From the NCBI GenBank assembly GCA_049323615.1, contig JBMOPD010000106.1:47676-111675 (forward strand): a DNA stretch of 64,000 nt, read 5' to 3'. The notes under the pieces were generated by a model, which was not told the origin of the DNA, did not search any database, and saw nothing but the letters and a program-made list of their open reading frames with translations. The stretch is from JBMOPD01 sp049323615. Lineage in GTDB: Bacteria; Bacillota; Desulfotomaculia; Desulfotomaculales; Desulfocucumaceae. The translations under genes and the position numbers were made by a program. Positions 42,540 through 51,761 of this stretch are shown here, one piece after another (within the stretch, counting starts at the first letter, position 1; the number at the start of each line of letters is the position of its first letter).

Positions 42540-43628
42540 ATGAACACCGAATTTTTGGAAGCCCTTAACGATTTGGAAAAGGAGAAGGGTATTTCCGTTA
42601 CAGTGTTGCTGGAGGCCATTGAGGCTGCACTGCTTTCGGCATATAAAAGAAATTTCGGGTCCCTGCAAAACGCAAGGGTGCACATTGACCGGGACACTGG
42701 TGAATTCAAGGTGTACTCCCAGCGAACGGTGGTTGAACAGGTAACAGATCCCAGACTGGAGATATCCCTTTCCGAGGCCAGGGAAACTGATCCCAGGTAC
42801 GAACTGGGTGACATTGTTGAAAATGAGGTCACACCGAGAAATTTCGGGCGGATAGCGGCCCAGACCGCCAAGCAGGTGGTGGTCCAGCGCATCCGGGAGG
42901 CCGAACGGAATATAATTTACGAGGAATTTGCCAATCGTGAGGGGGATATTGTCACCGGCGTCATTCAGCGGGTGGAGCAGAGAAATGTGTATATAGAGCT
43001 GGGTAAAACCGAAGCCATTCTGACGCCCCCGGAGCAGATGCCCGGAGAGGAGTACCGTCAGGGGAACAGGATAAAGGCTTATATCGTTGAGGTAAAAAAG
43101 ACCAACAAGGCGCCCCAGATAATAGTTTCCAGGACCCACCCGGGCCTGTTGAAAAGGCTTTTTGAACTGGAGGTCCCGGAACTGTACGAGGGGGTTGTGG
43201 AGTTAAAGGCGGTGGCCAGGGAAGCCGGGTACAGGTCAAAGATAGCGGTCTACTCCCGGGATGAGAACGTGGACCCGGTGGGGGCCTGTGTAGGGCCCAA
43301 GGGGATGCGAGTACAGACCATTGTCAACGAGTTGAACGGGGAAAAAATCGATATAATCAAATGGAACCCCGACCCTTCAAAATTCGTGGCCGCCTCTTTG
43401 AGCCCGGCCAAGGTAGTAGCTGTGGAGGTCTGGGAGGAAGAAAAAGTGGCCCGGGTGATTGTGCCGGACTACCAGCTTTCCCTGGCCATCGGCAAGGAGG
43501 GTCAAAACGCCCGCCTGGCGGCGAAACTGACAAACTGGAAAATTGACATCAAGAGCGAATCCCAGATGGAAGAGATATACCAGCAGGAAGGGTACGAGGA
43601 GTACTACCAGGAAGACTACGTTGAGTAA
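42540..43628 (+). CDS. nusA: Transcription termination/antitermination factor NusA
   Basis: NusA (362 aa, the short Gram-positive form) has an N-terminal RNA-polymerase-binding domain, an S1 domain (about 135-200, GDIVTGVIQRVEQRNVYIELG) and two KH domains with VGACVGPKGMRVQTIVNEL and LAIGKEGQNARLAAKLT. It lacks the C-terminal acidic repeats of proteobacteria and ends in an acidic EEYYQEDYVE tail. GGGAGG precedes ATG 42540. Confidence 0.96.
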   Translation: MNTEFLEALNDLEKEKGISVTVLLEAIEAALLSAYKRNFGSLQNARVHIDRDTGEFKVYSQRTVVEQVTDPRLEISLSEARETDPRYELGDIVENEVTPRNFGRIAAQTAKQVVVQRIREAERNIIYEEFANREGDIVTGVIQRVEQRNVYIELGKTEAILTPPEQMPGEEYRQGNRIKAYIVEVKKTNKAPQIIVSRTHPGLLKRLFELEVPELYEGVVELKAVAREAGYRSKIAVYSRDENVDPVGACVGPKGMRVQTIVNELNGEKIDIIKWNPDPSKFVAASLSPAKVVAVEVWEEEKVARVIVPDYQLSLAIGKEGQNARLAAKLTNWKIDIKSESQMEEIYQQEGYEEYYQEDYVE

Positions 43629-43674
43629 GCGCGTGATTACTGAAGCCTTATAGCTTTTTCCGGGGGGGTTGCAG

Positions 43675-43941
43675 GTGCCCAGGGTGAAAAAAGTTCCCCA
43701 GAGAATGTGTGTTGGATGCCAGGAAATGAAACCCAAGAAAGAATTGATCAGGGTGGTGCGCACTCCCGATGAAAATATAGAGGTTGATCCCACAGGCAAG
43801 AAATCAGGGCGGGGCGCTTATATATGTCCGCAGGTTGAGTGCCTGCAGAGAGCCTTCAAGGAGAAGAGACTGGAAAGGGCGTTGGAAAGGGCGGTTTCCA
43901 GGGAAATTTACGACCTGTTGGTCCAGAGGTTGAAGGGCTGA
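43675..43941 (+). CDS. ylxR: YlxR-family RNA-binding protein
   Basis: This 88-aa protein has the YlxR/DUF448 motif RMCVGCQEMKPKKELIRVV and the GRGAYICPQVECLQRA segment. GTG 43675 is six bases after a G-run ribosome site; the TTG at 43669 is too close to it. It lies between nusA and ylxQ, the standard place. Its role is probably RNA binding or control of RNase P (family knowledge). Confidence 0.92.
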   Translation: MPRVKKVPQRMCVGCQEMKPKKELIRVVRTPDENIEVDPTGKKSGRGAYICPQVECLQRAFKEKRLERALERAVSREIYDLLVQRLKG

Positions 43942-44255
43942 TGGCGGGTACGGTTTTAAACATGATTGGTCTTGCCCGCAGGGCCGGACATGTCAGGAGC
44001 GGTGACGCCGCTGTCCGCAGTACCATTGTGCGCAGGGAGGCGAGGTTAATAATTCTGGCTGAGGACGCCGCTGAAAGGACCAAGAAGGTTTTTGGGCGCC
44101 TGGCCGGGGACGCCGGCATGCCCATGATATTTTACGGTACCAGGGATAATCTCGGCAGGGTGCTGGGTAAACCGTCCCGTTCAGTGGTTGCAATCACCGA
44201 TGAGAATTTTGCCAGAGACATTATCAGGAGGATGGAAAGGGGAGAGGCTAATTGA
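43941..44255 (+). CDS. ylxQ: L7Ae-like ribosomal protein YlxQ
   Basis: This 104-aa protein has the L7Ae/L30e fold (MIGLARRAGHVRSGDAAVRSTI; LIILAEDAAERTKKVF) that binds kink-turn RNA. ATG 43941 shares a base with the ylxR stop (TGATG), so an upstream in-frame start at 43839 is rejected. It precedes infB. Confidence 0.92.
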   Translation: MAGTVLNMIGLARRAGHVRSGDAAVRSTIVRREARLIILAEDAAERTKKVFGRLAGDAGMPMIFYGTRDNLGRVLGKPSRSVVAITDENFARDIIRRMERGEAN

Positions 44256-44300
44256 GAAGTAATTTGGGAGGCGCCGGGGCTAAGTATAGGAGGTGAATTC

Positions 44301-47267
44301 ATGGTAAAAAAACGTGTACACGAGCTTGCCAAGGAACTTAACATAGAAAGTAAGGATATTATTAAAGGGATGTCCCAGTTGGGTATACATTTGAAGTCGC
44401 ATATGAGTACCCTGGAAGAAAAGGACATTGAATTATTCATGAAAAGTTACCGGAAGAAAAATGACCAGGGTACCGCGGAACCCACCCGGGCGCGTCCGAA
44501 ACCTCCTGCCACAGAGTCCGCCGCCGCGGGGCCTTCCGTAGCGCCTGCCGCAGAGCCTTCGGCGCCTTCTGAAAAAAAGCCCGCCAGGTCTCAGGATAAA
44601 CCGCGCCAGGCGCCGGCCCCGGACGACAGAAAAAAGCAGGAAAGAAGAGATTTCAGGTACGACCGGGGGCCCGGGCTGGTGGACCGTGTCCCCTCAAGAC
44701 CCCCTGACAGGAGGTTTGAAGACCGGTCTGTCCGCACATTTCCTCCTAAAAAGGCTATTCCGCCGAAACCCGGTTCTCCTCCCCAGCGGCCGGAGGCCAA
44801 TAGGCAGCCTGCGGCGGTACAGACCCCTGTAAGGCCGGCAGCCCAGCCTCCAACCGGCAGGACAGAGAGGGCCGGGGAACAGCTGAGACCCTCAGCTGCT
44901 CCGCCACAGCCGGCTCCCGGTAAAGAGCGGCACAAGTACCCCGACCGTCCCAAATCCGGGGCCCAGGGGGTTCAGGAACAGGCTATTGACCAGCGGCCGG
45001 TTCAGGGCAGGGAACAGCCGGCTCCCGCTGACAGGGAGAAAAGACTCGACCAGAGGCCGTCAGGGTATCGCGGATTTCAGCAAAGAGGTCCGGCTCACGC
45101 CGGGGGCCGGCGATATGACCAGCCCAGGCCCGATGACGGAAGGCCAAGGCCGCCCAGGGTAAGCGACGACCGTCCGGGAGGCGCCCCGGCCGGCAGGCCT
45201 GCCCCGGGTAGAGGCCGTCCGGGCGGCCCGAGGCCCATGCCCGCCGGTGAAGGAAGGCCAAAGCCCGGCGGCCCCCTGAAGGTTCCCAAAGTGCCCGAAC
45301 AGGCCAAGGGTGTAGACAAAATTAAGGCCTCTGAAAAGTCCAGGGCCAGGCTGCAGCAGACCCAGGCCAAGGGTTATGGCAGGGGCCGTGAAAAATCACG
45401 GTTTGAAGAGGAAGCCGAAGTCCGTGGTATACGCATGGCGCCCGGGAGAAAGAAGGGGGCGCAGCAGAGGGGAAGATCCGATCCCAGGCCGCCGGTTCCG
45501 CTGGAAAAGAAGCCGGTTGTAATCGGTGAAACCGTCACCGTTCAGGAACTGGCGGAAAAGATGAAGAAAAGCCCGGCCGAACTGATCAAGAAACTGCTGC
45601 TGCTGGGCATAATAGCCACCATAAACCAGGAGATAGACTCCGATACCGCTATCATCCTGGCCGGTGAGTTCGGCTATGAAGTGGAAGTAAAGATTCAACT
45701 GGATGCCGAGGCCCAATTGGAGCAGGTCCAGGAGGACGACCCGGCCGACCTGGTTCCGAGGGCGTCTATCGTTACTGTAATGGGCCATGTTGACCACGGA
45801 AAGACCTCGCTGCTGGACGCTATCAGGGAAACCAACGTTATTGCCACCGAGGCCGGGGGCATAACCCAGCACATTGGCGCCTACCAGGTAGAGCACAATA
45901 ATAAAAAGATAACCTTTGTGGACACCCCGGGCCACGAGGCCTTCACGGCCATGCGGGCAAGGGGCGCCAATGTCACTGACATTGTCGTTCTGGTGGTTTC
46001 GGCCGACGACGGCGTGATGCCGCAGACGGTGGAGGCCATAAACCACGCCAAGGCGGCGGGGGTTCCCATTGTAGTGGCCATTAACAAAATGGACAAACCG
46101 GATGCCAATCCGGACAGGGTGAAACAGCAGCTTACCGAATACGAATTGCTGGCCGAGGAGTGGGGAGGCGATACCATCTGCGTCCCGGTCAGCGCCAAGG
46201 AAAAGCAGGGTATTGAGGATTTGCTGGAAAACATCCTGCTGGTGGCCGAGGTCAGTGAATTAAAGGCTAATCCCAGCCGGGCGGCCCGCGGCACCGTAAT
46301 CGAAGCTGAACTTGACAAGGGCCGGGGCCCGGTGGCTACCGTACTGGTACAGAACGGCACCCTTCATATCGGCGACGCCGTTGTGGCCGGAACCGCATAC
46401 GGCAGGGTAAGGGCCATGATGGATGACAAGGGCAGGCGCATTAAAAAGGCCGGTCCTTCCACTCCCGTTGAGGTGCTGGGATTCCACGACGTGCCTCAGG
46501 CCGGTGACGCCTTTTACGTGGTCAAAGATGAAAAAACCATCAGGCAGATCATTGACAAACGTGTGGTCAGGAAGAGACAGGAAGAGCTGAAGGTGTCGGC
46601 CGGCCGGGTTTCGCTGGATGATCTCTTCAAGCAGATACAGGAGGGCCAGGTCAAGGAACTCAACCTGATCATCAAGGCGGATGTTCAAGGCTCCGTGGAA
46701 GCCATTACGCAGGCCCTGGAAAAACTGTCCACCGACGAGGTAAAGGTAAAAATTATTCACGGCGGGGTTGGGGCCATAACCGAAACCGACATTATGCTGG
46801 CCACAGCTTCCAACGCCATTGTTATCGGATTTAACGTGCGTCCCGATGTCAACGCCCGCAAGGCGGCGGAAAACGAAAAGGTGGATATACGCCTCTACCG
46901 GGTGATCTACGACGCCACAGACGATATAAAGGCTGCCATGAGCGGTCTCCTGGAACCTGAATTGCGGGAGGTAGTCCTCGGCAGAGTGGAAGTCCGCAAA
47001 ATTTTCAAGGCGTCAAAACTGGGCACCATTGCCGGTTGCTACGTCCTGGAGGGCAAAATCACAAGGGACGCCGGAGTTCGCCTGATCAGGGACGGTGTAG
47101 TGGTATATGAAGGAAAGATTGACTCCTTAAAACGTTTCAAGGATGACGTCAGGGAAGTCATGCAGGGGTATGAGTGCGGCCTGACCCTGGAAAATTACCA
47201 GGACATCCGTGAAGGGGATATTATCGAGGCCTTCACCACCGAGCAGATAAAGCGGGAATTAGCTTGA
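44301..47267 (+). CDS. infB: Translation initiation factor IF-2
   Basis: IF-2 (988 aa) brings fMet-tRNA to the 30S subunit. An N-terminal IF2_N domain (about 1-50) is followed by a ~340-residue Pro/Arg/Gly-rich disordered linker. A second IF2_N domain (about 410-460) precedes the GTPase domain with G1 GHVDHGKT at 495-502, DTPGHEAF and NKMDKPDAN. C-terminal domains II-IV bind fMet-tRNA. AGGAGGTGAATTC precedes ATG 44301. The linker is long for a Firmicutes IF-2. Confidence 0.96.
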   Translation: MVKKRVHELAKELNIESKDIIKGMSQLGIHLKSHMSTLEEKDIELFMKSYRKKNDQGTAEPTRARPKPPATESAAAGPSVAPAAEPSAPSEKKPARSQDKPRQAPAPDDRKKQERRDFRYDRGPGLVDRVPSRPPDRRFEDRSVRTFPPKKAIPPKPGSPPQRPEANRQPAAVQTPVRPAAQPPTGRTERAGEQLRPSAAPPQPAPGKERHKYPDRPKSGAQGVQEQAIDQRPVQGREQPAPADREKRLDQRPSGYRGFQQRGPAHAGGRRYDQPRPDDGRPRPPRVSDDRPGGAPAGRPAPGRGRPGGPRPMPAGEGRPKPGGPLKVPKVPEQAKGVDKIKASEKSRARLQQTQAKGYGRGREKSRFEEEAEVRGIRMAPGRKKGAQQRGRSDPRPPVPLEKKPVVIGETVTVQELAEKMKKSPAELIKKLLLLGIIATINQEIDSDTAIILAGEFGYEVEVKIQLDAEAQLEQVQEDDPADLVPRASIVTVMGHVDHGKTSLLDAIRETNVIATEAGGITQHIGAYQVEHNNKKITFVDTPGHEAFTAMRARGANVTDIVVLVVSADDGVMPQTVEAINHAKAAGVPIVVAINKMDKPDANPDRVKQQLTEYELLAEEWGGDTICVPVSAKEKQGIEDLLENILLVAEVSELKANPSRAARGTVIEAELDKGRGPVATVLVQNGTLHIGDAVVAGTAYGRVRAMMDDKGRRIKKAGPSTPVEVLGFHDVPQAGDAFYVVKDEKTIRQIIDKRVVRKRQEELKVSAGRVSLDDLFKQIQEGQVKELNLIIKADVQGSVEAITQALEKLSTDEVKVKIIHGGVGAITETDIMLATASNAIVIGFNVRPDVNARKAAENEKVDIRLYRVIYDATDDIKAAMSGLLEPELREVVLGRVEVRKIFKASKLGTIAGCYVLEGKITRDAGVRLIRDGVVVYEGKIDSLKRFKDDVREVMQGYECGLTLENYQDIREGDIIEAFTTEQIKRELA

Positions 47268-47297
47268 TCGGTAAGTAAGCATTCAACCCGGGTCAGG

Positions 47298-47358
47298 GAT
47301 CGGGAATTGGGGGGCTTGGCGAAGTACCTCCCTAACTCCTAATTCCTAATTCCTGACC
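47298..47358. repeat. Inverted pair of GGGAATT / CTAATTCC short repeats
   Basis: GGGATCGGGAATTGGGG on the left can pair with CTAATTCCTAATTCC on the right. The element fills the infB-rbfA gap and resembles the units at 8285 and 12838. Confidence 0.5.
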
Positions 47359-47396
47359 GGTAAGGTATGCTCATTAGCATGCGGGGGGTGATCCGG

Positions 47397-47762
47397 TTGT
47401 CTCACCGGCCCGGAAGGTTAGCAGAGGCTATTAAAAAAGAAATCTCTGACATTTTGCATAATGAGCTGAAAGATCCCCGCCTTGGTTTTGTTACCATTAC
47501 CATGGTGGATGTAACCCCGGATCTGCGTTATGCCCGGATTTTTGCCAGTGTGCTGGGCAGTGACGAACAGCAGAAAGCCACCGGCGAGGTGCTCAACAAG
47601 GCTGCAGGGTATATAAGGTCCGAGCTTGGCAGGAGGATCAGGCTTAAATACACTCCGGAAATTTCTTTTAAACTGGATAAATCCATTGAGAGGGGTGCCA
47701 GGGTGATTAAGCTCATGGAGGAGGTAAAGGGCGGCGGCGAGGGAGAAAGGGCCAATGAGTAG
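47397..47762 (+). CDS. rbfA: Ribosome-binding factor A
   Basis: RbfA (121 aa) is a KH-fold 30S maturation factor. The protein begins SHRPGRLAEAIKKEISDILHNELKDPRLGFVTIT when started at TTG 47397, which has GGGGGGTGAT just upstream and matches the family N-terminus. Upstream ATGs at 47367 and 47379 lack ribosome sites and are rejected. It overlaps the next gene by eight bases. Confidence 0.94.
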   Translation: MSHRPGRLAEAIKKEISDILHNELKDPRLGFVTITMVDVTPDLRYARIFASVLGSDEQQKATGEVLNKAAGYIRSELGRRIRLKYTPEISFKLDKSIERGARVIKLMEEVKGGGEGERANE

Positions 47763-48732
47763 TTTGCAGGAAATTTCGGACGTTCTCATGAGGTCCTCCA
47801 GGATACTGCTGTGCGGCCATATTGTTCCCGACGGGGACTGCCTGGGGTCTGTGGCCGCCATGGGAATTACCCTGGAAAGAATGGGCAAGAAGGTAACCAT
47901 GGCCAGTCCGGATCCTCTGCCCCATACCATGCTCTTCCTGCCGGGGGCGGACAGGTTTTATACGGGCGGCGATGTTGGCGGTGATTTTGATGTCTTTGTG
48001 GTGCTTGACTGTTCGGTGCCGGACCGCCTTGGCGCATTAAGGCGGTATCTTGACAGGAAACTGGTGGTCGTTAACATAGATCATCACATAAATTCATCGG
48101 ATTTTGCCCACTATAACTATCTGGACCCGCACGCGGCGGCCACCGGGGAAATATTAATGGACCTGATTGATCTGATGGGCGCCGGCCTGGACAGGGAGGT
48201 GGCCACCTGCCTGTATGTGGCCATAGTTACCGATACCGGGTCCTTTCAGTATGAAAACACCACCCCGCAGACCCTGAGAAGGGTTGCCCGGCTGATGGAA
48301 ACCGGTATTCCGGCGGCCATGATTAATGTCCGGCTGTACGAGGAAAAGCCCTTGCAGACCATACAGGTGTTGGGAGCCGCCCTGGAAAAGTTAAAAATAA
48401 GCCCGTGCGGCAAAGTGGCCTGGGTGGTTGTGGAAAGAGAGCTGCTGAGCAGATTTTCGGCCAGGGAAGAACACACTGACGGACTGATTAATTTTGTGCG
48501 GACCATCAAGGGAGTGGAGATAGCCATACTTTTCAGGGAAACCGAGCCGGGGAGATACAAGGTGGGCTTTCGCTCCAAGGGGGAGGCCGACGTGCACCGG
48601 CTTGCCTCCAGGCTTGGCGGAGGAGGTCACACCCGGGCTTCCGGGTGTGTTTTGAAGGGCGATCTGAAGCAGATTATCGATATGGTGGTGGATGAAGCAA
48701 TCAGGGACGCTGCCGGAGCAGGTTCAAAATAG
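47755..48732 (+). CDS. nrnA: DHH-family oligoribonuclease / pAp phosphatase
   Basis: NrnA (325 aa) degrades nano-RNA and pAp. The DHH domain shows GHIVPDGDCLGSVAAM, VLDCSVPDR, NIDHHINSSDF and YVAIVTDTGSFQYENT. The DHHA1 domain ends with GGGGHTRASGC. It overlaps rbfA and abuts truB without a gap, an arrangement common in Firmicutes. Confidence 0.94.
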   Translation: MSSLQEISDVLMRSSRILLCGHIVPDGDCLGSVAAMGITLERMGKKVTMASPDPLPHTMLFLPGADRFYTGGDVGGDFDVFVVLDCSVPDRLGALRRYLDRKLVVVNIDHHINSSDFAHYNYLDPHAAATGEILMDLIDLMGAGLDREVATCLYVAIVTDTGSFQYENTTPQTLRRVARLMETGIPAAMINVRLYEEKPLQTIQVLGAALEKLKISPCGKVAWVVVERELLSRFSAREEHTDGLINFVRTIKGVEIAILFRETEPGRYKVGFRSKGEADVHRLASRLGGGGHTRASGCVLKGDLKQIIDMVVDEAIRDAAGAGSK

Positions 48733-49647
48733 ATGGACGGATTGCTTAATATTTTAAAGCCGCCGGGGATGACTTCCCACGATGTGGTCAATTACATCCG
48801 CCGGCTGGCCGGGATTAAAAAGGTGGGACATACCGGGACCCTTGATCCCGGCGCTGCGGGAGTGCTGCTGGTCTGCTGCGGAAGGGCGACGCGGCTGATT
48901 GAATACCTGGACCACGACAAGCAATACCGGGCCGAGATCACCTTTGGGGTGGTTTCCTCCACCGGTGATTCTTTTGGAGAACTGCGGGAGGGAGAGATAC
49001 CCGGCGGTTTTTCAAGGGATTTGGTGGCCGGGATACTGCCTTTTTTCACCGGGGCCGTAAGCCAGGTGCCTCCCATGACATCGGCGGTACGCCACCGGGG
49101 TAAAAAACTCTACGAATTGTCCCGTCAGGGAGTGGTGGTGGACCGCCGGGCCCGGACGGTTAAAATATATTCATTGGAAATGGTCAAGTGGTACGGCTGC
49201 AAGGAAAGGCCCAGGGCGCTCCTGGACGTCCGGTGTTCCGCCGGAACTTACATCAGGACCCTGTGCCATGATATAGGTGAAAGGCTCGGATGCGGGGCAT
49301 ATATGAGCTTTTTACTGCGTACCGGGGTGGGCAAATTTTTGATAAACGGCGCCAGTACAATGGAGGAATTAAAAGAACTGGCCGGCCGGGACCGTTTGCC
49401 GGAAGCCGTGGTTAGCGTGGAAGAAGCGCTGTCTTTTTTTCCGGCGGTGGAAATAAATGAAGGAGCGGTTAATTCCGTACGGTCCGGCGCCACCCTGCAC
49501 CCGCCGGGTGTCAGAAATGCACCGGAGGGCGTCCGGCAAGGAGACATGGTAACCCTGACGGCGGAAGGCAGGGTCCTGGCGGTGGCCAGGGCGGCGGCCG
49601 ACGATAAAGGAAGGATAAGCTTTAAGCCGGAGAAAGTGCTGGTATGA
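48733..49647 (+). CDS. truB: tRNA pseudouridine-55 synthase
   Basis: TruB (304 aa) forms pseudouridine 55 in the tRNA T-loop. NILKPPGMTSHDVV and the catalytic Asp38 in GTLDPGAAGVL are present; later KLYELSRQGV and VRCSAGTYIRTLCHDIG follow. A PUA-like domain ends the protein. It starts right after the nrnA stop. Confidence 0.95.
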   Translation: MDGLLNILKPPGMTSHDVVNYIRRLAGIKKVGHTGTLDPGAAGVLLVCCGRATRLIEYLDHDKQYRAEITFGVVSSTGDSFGELREGEIPGGFSRDLVAGILPFFTGAVSQVPPMTSAVRHRGKKLYELSRQGVVVDRRARTVKIYSLEMVKWYGCKERPRALLDVRCSAGTYIRTLCHDIGERLGCGAYMSFLLRTGVGKFLINGASTMEELKELAGRDRLPEAVVSVEEALSFFPAVEINEGAVNSVRSGATLHPPGVRNAPEGVRQGDMVTLTAEGRVLAVARAAADDKGRISFKPEKVLV

Positions 49648-49693
49648 TAAAATCGATGTCCGATTACATCTCAATATGGGGGTAAGAGCGACT

Positions 49694-50623
49694 TTGAAGG
49701 TATACGAGACCTGGCAAGGCATTAAGCATAAGCACAAAAACATTGTTGTCGGACTGGGAAACTTTGACGGGGTTCACGTGGGACATCAGAAGTTGATCTC
49801 GGGTCTGGTGGAGGAGGCTAAAAGAATCGGAGGGACTTCGGCCGTATTTACCTTTAACCCCCACCCCATGGAGGTGCTGACTGGCAAAGCTCCCCCCAGG
49901 CTGCTTACCCAGCAGGCCAAACAGGAAACTATCGGCCAGCTGGGCGTGGATGTCCTGCTCCTGGTGCCTTTTTCCCTGGAATTCGCTTCCTTAAGTCCGG
50001 AGGATTTTATTGAAAAGGTACTGGTCAGGGAACTGGACGCCAGGGCCGTTCTTGTCGGGTATAACTATACCTTCGGCCGGGGCGGCAGGGGTACTCCGGA
50101 AACCCTTATGGAGGGAGGCAAAAGGCATGGTTTCAGGGTTTATGTGGTGCCGCGGGTGACCGTGGAGGGGGTCCCGGTCAGCAGCACATTGATCCGCAGC
50201 CTGCTGGCCGATGGCGAGGTAACCGCGGCCAAAAAGTTCCTGGGTTACTACCCCTTTGTGGAGGGGGTAGTGGTGGCCGGTGAAAGAAGGGGCCGGACAC
50301 TGGGCTTTCCCACCGCCAACCTGCATCTGGAGGAGGGCCTGATGATACCCGCCAACGGGGTTTATGCCGCCAAGGTACAGGTAGACGGGGATGATTATCT
50401 GGGAGTGGCAAACATAGGGATAAAACCGACCTTCCACGGGTACAACTGCAGGCCCAACCTGGAGGTACACCTGCTGGACTTTCACTCGGACCTGTACGGA
50501 AAGCATATCAAAGTGTTTCTCACCGGCCGCATAAGGGATGAAAAAAGGTTTTCCTCCGCGGGGGAACTGGTGGAACAGATACGCAGCGACATCAGCCGGG
50601 CCAGGGCGGCCTTCACTGAATAG
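49694..50623 (+). CDS. ribF: Bifunctional riboflavin kinase / FAD synthetase
   Basis: RibF (309 aa) makes FMN and FAD. The N-terminal adenylyltransferase has VGLGNFDGVHVGHQKLI and YNYTFGRGGRGTPETL and the ISSTLIR-type motif (VSSTLIRSLL). The C-terminal kinase has GRTLGFPTANL and NGVYAAKV. TTG 49694 is preferred because GGGGGTAAGA lies about ten bases upstream; ATG 49676 lacks a site. Confidence 0.94.
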   Translation: MKVYETWQGIKHKHKNIVVGLGNFDGVHVGHQKLISGLVEEAKRIGGTSAVFTFNPHPMEVLTGKAPPRLLTQQAKQETIGQLGVDVLLLVPFSLEFASLSPEDFIEKVLVRELDARAVLVGYNYTFGRGGRGTPETLMEGGKRHGFRVYVVPRVTVEGVPVSSTLIRSLLADGEVTAAKKFLGYYPFVEGVVVAGERRGRTLGFPTANLHLEEGLMIPANGVYAAKVQVDGDDYLGVANIGIKPTFHGYNCRPNLEVHLLDFHSDLYGKHIKVFLTGRIRDEKRFSSAGELVEQIRSDISRARAAFTE

Positions 50624-50760
50624 AATAAACCCGGGCATTAAAAAGATAATTAGAATAATAAAGCACCCCTGTATTTTACTTGTACTGCTTGTTGTGGTAA
50701 ACTTATCACAGGAACCCGCATGGGTGCCTCTACAGGAGTTTGAAAGGGGATGTTTGCCGG

Positions 50761-50988
50761 ATGAGGGTCCCCAAACTGGATTCTCCTGAAGAAGAAATCA
50801 AGGAGTGGCTCAGCCAGATTGCGTTAATTTGCCTTAGCGAGGACTTTCAAAAGTTAAAAAAGGAACTGGAAAACATCTACAGCCGGTCCAATGTTGAAGA
50901 CTTTAAGCTAGTGGCATTTCAGGACGCCCTTTACGCGTTCCTGGCCCAGGAAGAAGAAGGTACGGCCGTTAAGTCCGGCAGATGCTGA
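50761..50988 (+). CDS. Hypothetical protein, 75 aa
   Basis: This is a small soluble helical protein (EEEIKEWLSQIALICLSEDFQKLKKELENIYSR). No family is recognised. ATG 50761 follows AGGGG at 11 bases; in-frame TTG 50740 (82 aa) is possible. It lies between ribF and rpsO with another small gene. Confidence 0.55.
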   Translation: MRVPKLDSPEEEIKEWLSQIALICLSEDFQKLKKELENIYSRSNVEDFKLVAFQDALYAFLAQEEEGTAVKSGRC

Positions 50989-51006
50989 GCGGGGTCCGGA
51001 TATGTT

Positions 51007-51228
51007 ATGAGGGTATTGATAACCGACCACGCGCGCAAACGCCTTAAAGATATGCGCCAGCAAAGGATCACTATTCAGGATATCAACAACGCCGCCGGCG
51101 GTATCCCCGGGCGGATACCAACCGCCACCAGATTCAGGGGGTTTTTCGCCAAATCGGGGCGTATGTTTGATATAGTTGCCAAGGACATACCGGGAGGTCG
51201 CTTGGTGATCACAATTATCGGGAAATGA
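51007..51228 (+). CDS. Small DUF4258-like protein, 73 aa
   Basis: The sequence starts MRVLITDHARKRLKDMRQQRITIQDI and ends in two beta strands (FDIVAKDI, GRLVITIIG). This resembles the DUF4258 fold, related to toxin-like RelE/BrnT shapes, but no toxin partner is recognised and the tie to the 75-aa gene upstream is only positional. Confidence 0.55.
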   Translation: MRVLITDHARKRLKDMRQQRITIQDINNAAGGIPGRIPTATRFRGFFAKSGRMFDIVAKDIPGGRLVITIIGK

Positions 51229-51239
51229 TAGCCCGCGAA

Positions 51240-51310
51240 CTGCCGGCTAGGGAATTCGTTCTCCGGCGGTTTACTTGGCCGGCAGCGATTATCCGGAGTT
51301 AGGAGGTGAT
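51240..51310 (+). promoter_or_regulatory. Structured rpsO leader
   Basis: CTGCCGG (51240-51246) is fully complementary to CCGGCAG (51279-51285). Inside lies a hairpin GGGAA-TTCG-TTCTC with a UUCG tetraloop (51250-51263), and CCGGCGG offers an alternative partner. Two exclusive folds next to the AGGAGGTGA site fit S15 feedback control (inference). Confidence 0.45.
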
Positions 51311-51317
51311 TTTTAAA

Positions 51318-51587
51318 ATGGCATTGAGTCAGGAAGTAAAACAGAGTGTTATTTCGGAGTATAAGCTTCACGAGAGTGACACCGGCTCTCCGGAAGTGCA
51401 GATAGCCATGCTGACCAAGAGGATTCAAACTCTTACGGAGCACCTGAAGATCCATAAAAAGGACCATCATTCCAGAAGGGGATTGTTAAAGATGGTCGGA
51501 CAGAGGAGGGCTCTCTTGAATTATCTCAAGGACAGAAATTTCGACCGCTACCGCTCATTGATAGACAAACTGGAACTGCGCAAATAG
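51318..51587 (+). CDS. rpsO: 30S ribosomal protein S15
   Basis: S15 (89 aa, normal length) binds 16S rRNA early in assembly. HESDTGSPEVQIAMLTKRI, HKKDHHSRRGLLKMVGQRR and LNYLK are diagnostic. ATG 51318 follows AGGAGGTGA. A strong terminator separates it from pnp. Confidence 0.97.
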   Translation: MALSQEVKQSVISEYKLHESDTGSPEVQIAMLTKRIQTLTEHLKIHKKDHHSRRGLLKMVGQRRALLNYLKDRNFDRYRSLIDKLELRK

Positions 51588-51600
51588 GGAGGATATAGGA

Positions 51601-51628
51601 AAGCGGAAATCTTTTTCCGCTTTTTTTT
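51601..51628 (+). terminator. Intrinsic terminator after rpsO
   Basis: Perfect 9-bp stem AAGCGGAAA/TTTCCGCTT with a TCTT loop and a run of T. Confidence 0.9.
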
Positions 51629-51761
51629 GTAAAAGGGCCGGTAAAACCCTTTAAATATACGTTGGGAAGGTTTTTTAAAATCTACAGCAGGAAATACTAT
51701 GAAATATGTAGAATAACTTGCGATTGTTAAATTTTATAACGATTTGGGAGGATTTGCTTTA

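Noticed and set aside
50538..50789. Small frame bridging ribF and the 75-aa gene
   Set aside because: It starts inside ribF in another frame, and the real ribF and 75-aa frames explain the region better.
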